A stretch of 7,375 nt of DNA from Clostridia bacterium (lineage in GTDB: Bacteria; Bacillota_A; Clostridia; Christensenellales; Aristaeellaceae): contig JAFUPO010000351.1 of assembly GCA_017481185.1 (NCBI GenBank), forward strand, positions 1-7,375, written 5' to 3'. Below, piece by piece: positions 5,657 through 7,375 of the stretch (position 1 is the stretch's first letter; the number at the start of each line of letters is the position of its first letter). The translations under genes were made by a program, and so were the position numbers. The notes under the pieces were generated by a model that made no database searches, was not told where the DNA came from, and was given only the letters and a program-made list of their open reading frames with translations.

Positions 5657-6373
5657 TTAGTTTTCTTCCGGGCCCATCATGCGATGAAGCACATCCTGAT
5701 AGGCCTGTTCCACATTGCCCAGGTCATGCCGAAAACGATCAATATCCAAGGGTTCCATCGTGCGCGAATCCCAGAAACGGCAGGAATCCGGCGAGATCTC
5801 GTCTGCCAGAAGGATCTTGCCCTCAAAGCGGCCAAACTCCAGTTTGAAGTCGATCAATTCAATATTGATCTCCTTTAAAAAAGCGGACAAAATATCATTG
5901 ACCCGCCGGGCCTGAGCCTTCATAAAATTCATTTCATCAATGGTCGCCAAGCCCATAGCCACCACATGGCTGTTATTGATCAGCGACTCATCCATATCTC
6001 CATCTTTGAGCACCACTTCCACCACAGGGGACGCCAAGCGCGTTCCCTCTGGGAAACGGATTCGCTGCGCCAAGCTGCCCGCCACAATATTGCGCACCTT
6101 AAACGCCATGGGAATAATCTGTACTCGCTTCACCAGAGACTGCCGGGCATCCAGCGTCCTTACAAAATGGTTTTCAATTCCTGAATCCTTAAGCAGGGTA
6201 AATAAATGACGACAAATAGCATTATTGATTTCGCCCTTGCCCAGAATTCGGCCTCGTTTAAGGCCGTGAAACGCCGTTGCCTCGTCCTTGAAATAAACTA
6301 CTGCCAGGTTCGGGTCATCCGTCGCATAAACACGCTTGCCCTTGCCTTCGCTGATAAGTTCACGAATCTCCAT
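5657..6373 (-). CDS. purC: Phosphoribosylaminoimidazole-succinocarboxamide synthase (SAICAR synthetase), divergent
   Basis: PurC joins CAIR and aspartate with ATP to give SAICAR, a late step of de novo purine synthesis in the cytosol. The 238-residue protein is the short, E. coli-like form and aligns with it almost without gaps. It has EGKGKRVY at 9-16, KDEATAF at 29-35, KGEIN at 46-50, Arg94 and Ser100 in VRNIVAGS, IDFKLEFG with Asp175 and Lys177, DEISPDSCRFWD at 191-202 and DRFR from Asp212. Two usually conserved spots differ. The Glu of the PLE/PVExxVRN motif is Ala90 (MAFKVRN), and the DP of the usual DPxxN motif is Glu129-Ser130 (DESLIN). SD GGGAG (6381-6385) lies 7 bases upstream. The gene has its own promoter and terminator and is not next to other pur genes in this window. 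Confidence 0.95.
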   Translation of the reverse strand: MEIRELISEGKGKRVYATDDPNLAVVYFKDEATAFHGLKRGRILGKGEINNAICRHLFTLLKDSGIENHFVRTLDARQSLVKRVQIIPMAFKVRNIVAGSLAQRIRFPEGTRLASPVVEVVLKDGDMDESLINNSHVVAMGLATIDEMNFMKAQARRVNDILSAFLKEINIELIDFKLEFGRFEGKILLADEISPDSCRFWDSRTMEPLDIDRFRHDLGNVEQAYQDVLHRMMGPEEN

Positions 6374-6406
6374 CCGGCTGCTCCCTTCCTCCCCTGAGAT
6401 TTTTAT

Positions 6407-6435
6407 AGTATAGCAAAGAGCGGCCTCAGCTTCAA
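6407..6435 (-). promoter_or_regulatory. Sigma-A type promoter of purC
   Basis: On the minus strand TTGAAG (6430-6435) and TATACT (6407-6412) are 17 bases apart, and TGC precedes the -10 as an extended element. The predicted start near 6400 leaves a leader of about 27 bases, so no riboswitch fits. A PurR-type operator was not recognised. Confidence 0.65.
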
Positions 6436-6492
6436 GCCATTGAAAAAAGGCTTATGGAAACTGCTCATCCATTTCCTTCATTTTTTGTCGAT

Positions 6493-7110
6493 TTAGTCCT
6501 CAGGTACAAAAAATGCCAACAATCTTCCAGTTCGAAAAGAAATCGTTCCCTCCTTGGAGCTAACGCCATTGCTGACCCCTAGAGGAAAATTCGCCTCTAG
6601 CACAGCCTCCTCAAGGGGATAGATCATGCCCCTCAAGGTCAGCCCCGTTACCACGGGGGTATAGGCGAACAGGGAAACCTTTTCGCCTTTTCGGCAGGGA
6701 AAGCGATACTCCCCCGGCTCCAGAAGCCGAGCCATAGAATTTTGCCCCGTGAGCGTTACCGCAATACCCTGTTCAAGGCCGTAAGCCATGGCCTGAATAT
6801 TGGCATAGGTGTGATCCAGCCTGCCGCCCAGCCCGCCCAGCACAACAAACTCTGTCACTCCCATGGCCATACCTTCCTGGAGGCAGAGAATGGTATCTGT
6901 TTCATCCTTCATCACAGGGTAGCGCGAAACTGGGCAGCAGACCTGCTCATCCGCCGAACGGGAGTCCATATCCCCGATGAGCCGATCTGGCTTAAGCCCT
7001 AAAGCAAGCGATGCCTCATAGCCGCCATCAGCGCAGAGCACCAAATCCCCTGCCTGGGCCCAGCGAAGATCCTGCTGGCTGGCCAGGGGCGTCACAATCA
7101 AGGCACGCAT
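6493..7110 (-). CDS. thiN: Thiamine pyrophosphokinase
   Basis: This enzyme transfers pyrophosphate from ATP to thiamine, giving the cofactor thiamine diphosphate in the cytosol. The 205-residue protein has the family signatures in order: CADGG at 26-30, GLKPDRLIGDMDS at 38-50 (acidic metal and ATP site), KDETDT at 68-73, GGLGGRLDHTYAN at 92-104, and near the end GVSN at 178-181 in the thiamine-binding domain. Length is typical for the Gram-positive ThiN/YloS type. SD GGAGGG (7116-7121) sits 5 bases before the ATG. The gene lies directly behind the S1-protein terminator, which ends 18 bp before the ATG and leaves no room for a promoter in between. No TPP riboswitch motif was seen in the short leader. 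Transcription therefore comes by read-through or from a weak promoter overlapping the hairpin. Confidence 0.95.
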   Translation of the reverse strand: MRALIVTPLASQQDLRWAQAGDLVLCADGGYEASLALGLKPDRLIGDMDSRSADEQVCCPVSRYPVMKDETDTILCLQEGMAMGVTEFVVLGGLGGRLDHTYANIQAMAYGLEQGIAVTLTGQNSMARLLEPGEYRFPCRKGEKVSLFAYTPVVTGLTLRGMIYPLEEAVLEANFPLGVSNGVSSKEGTISFRTGRLLAFFVPED

Positions 7111-7127
7111 CTTATCCCTCCAACATC

Positions 7128-7168
7128 AAGAAAAGCCATTCCCCGGCGTAGTTCACCAGGGAATGGCT
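7128..7168 (-). terminator. Intrinsic terminator after the S1-domain gene, located in the thiN leader
   Basis: The minus transcript folds into a 15-bp stem (7154-7168 with 7134-7148). The outer 10 bp are perfect (AGCCATTCCC with GGGAATGGCT) and the inner 5 bp include two G-U pairs; the loop is AACTA. TTTTCTT follows. It starts 17 bases after the stop at 7186 and ends only 7 bases before the thiN SD. Confidence 0.9.
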
Positions 7169-7196
7169 GTGATAGCGTTTAAAACTTATTCTTCAA
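7169..7196 (-). promoter_or_regulatory. Weak candidate promoter for thiN, overlapping the S1 gene end
   Basis: On the minus strand TTGAAG (7191-7196, inside the last S1 codons) and TATCAC (7169-7174) are 16 bases apart, each matching consensus at 4 of 6. A start near 7162 would fall within the 5' arm of the terminator hairpin, so transcripts beginning here would lack the outer stem and escape termination. It could easily be chance. Confidence 0.2.
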
Positions 7197-7375
7197 CGTT
7201 AGCTTCTTCGGCCAGATCATCGCCAGCGACCACTTCAAACTCAGCTTCGCCAGGGATCTCCTCAGAGTAGTTGAAGGCTTCGTCTTCCAGCACCTCACGG
7301 ATGGACAGGCCGATCCGCTTGGCGGAGGGATCCACGCTCAGCACCTTCACGCGCACCACGTCGCCAACGTTCACG
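7186..7375 (-). CDS. Ribosomal protein S1-type protein, C-terminal end of last S1 domain, cut by the right edge
   Basis: The visible residues VNVGDVVRVKVLSVDPSAKR and the following IGLSIREV are the second half of an S1 (OB-fold) RNA-binding domain. The GDxVxVKVxxVD strand pair and the RIxLSIR end are typical of ribosomal protein S1. An acidic tail of about 35 residues (Glu/Asp/Ala-rich, ending ANVEE) follows, as in many S1 proteins. The frame is open at the right edge and the Met near 7374 is not a start: GTG there encodes an internal Val of VNVGD. In Clostridia S1 domains may also form the C-terminus of an IspH-S1 fusion, so 30S S1 (rpsA), an IspH-S1 fusion and a smaller S1-domain protein cannot be separated from this fragment. 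A strong terminator follows the stop. Confidence 0.85.
   Translation of the reverse strand, partial: VNVGDVVRVKVLSVDPSAKRIGLSIREVLEDEAFNYSEEIPGEAEFEVVAGDDLAEEANVEE

Noticed and set aside
6434..6476. Possible terminator after thiN (5-bp GGAAA/TTTCC stem, later T6, then AAGCC/GGCTT repeat)
   Set aside because: The stems are short and AT-rich with long loops, the T-run is detached or inside a loop, and the region overlaps the purC -35. It is too weak to list as a terminator.

Overview
The window looks like chromosomal DNA of a low-pathogenicity-type Gram-positive anaerobe, most likely a member of Bacillota class Clostridia. This is an inference. It rests on the tig-clpP-clpX gene order, purine-rich Shine-Dalgarno sequences before every gene, sigma-A type promoters with extended -10 elements, classical hairpin-plus-U-tract terminators, and a long Lys/Glu/Pro/Ala tail on trigger factor of the kind I associate with gut clostridia. 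By eye the GC content is moderate to fairly high. Genus or species cannot be named from this.

All eight genes are on the minus strand, so transcription runs from high to low coordinates. In that order: the last S1 domain and acidic tail of a ribosomal protein S1-type protein (cut by the right edge, ends 7186); a hairpin terminator (7128-7168); thiamine pyrophosphokinase thiN (6493-7110); purC with its own promoter and terminator (5619-6435); a three-gene block encoding exported proteins (2410-5550); trigger factor tig with its own promoter (839-2332); a long hairpin between tig and clpP (745-831); clpP (118-708); and the first 33 codons of clpX (1-99).

The right and left thirds are housekeeping. 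ThiN makes the thiamine diphosphate cofactor and PurC makes SAICAR in purine synthesis. Trigger factor, ClpP and ClpX cover folding of new proteins and ATP-dependent proteolysis.

The unusual part is the middle block. A PIG-L/LmbE-type zinc deacetylase with a signal peptide and a probable beta-sandwich domain is flanked by two paralogous, secreted phosphodiester glycosidase (NAGPA-domain) proteins. The deacetylase and the downstream glycosidase are separated by 4 bp and share a strong internal promoter. The upstream glycosidase has no recognisable promoter of its own. The set suggests an extracytoplasmic pathway that removes acetyl groups from, and cuts sugar-phosphodiester bonds in, a surface or dietary glycan. 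That function is a hypothesis from domain content only.

No tRNA, rRNA, CRISPR array, insertion sequence or riboswitch was recognised. No gene-free stretch exceeds 300 bp; the longest is the 179 bp between the downstream glycosidase gene and tig, which holds a terminator and the tig promoter.
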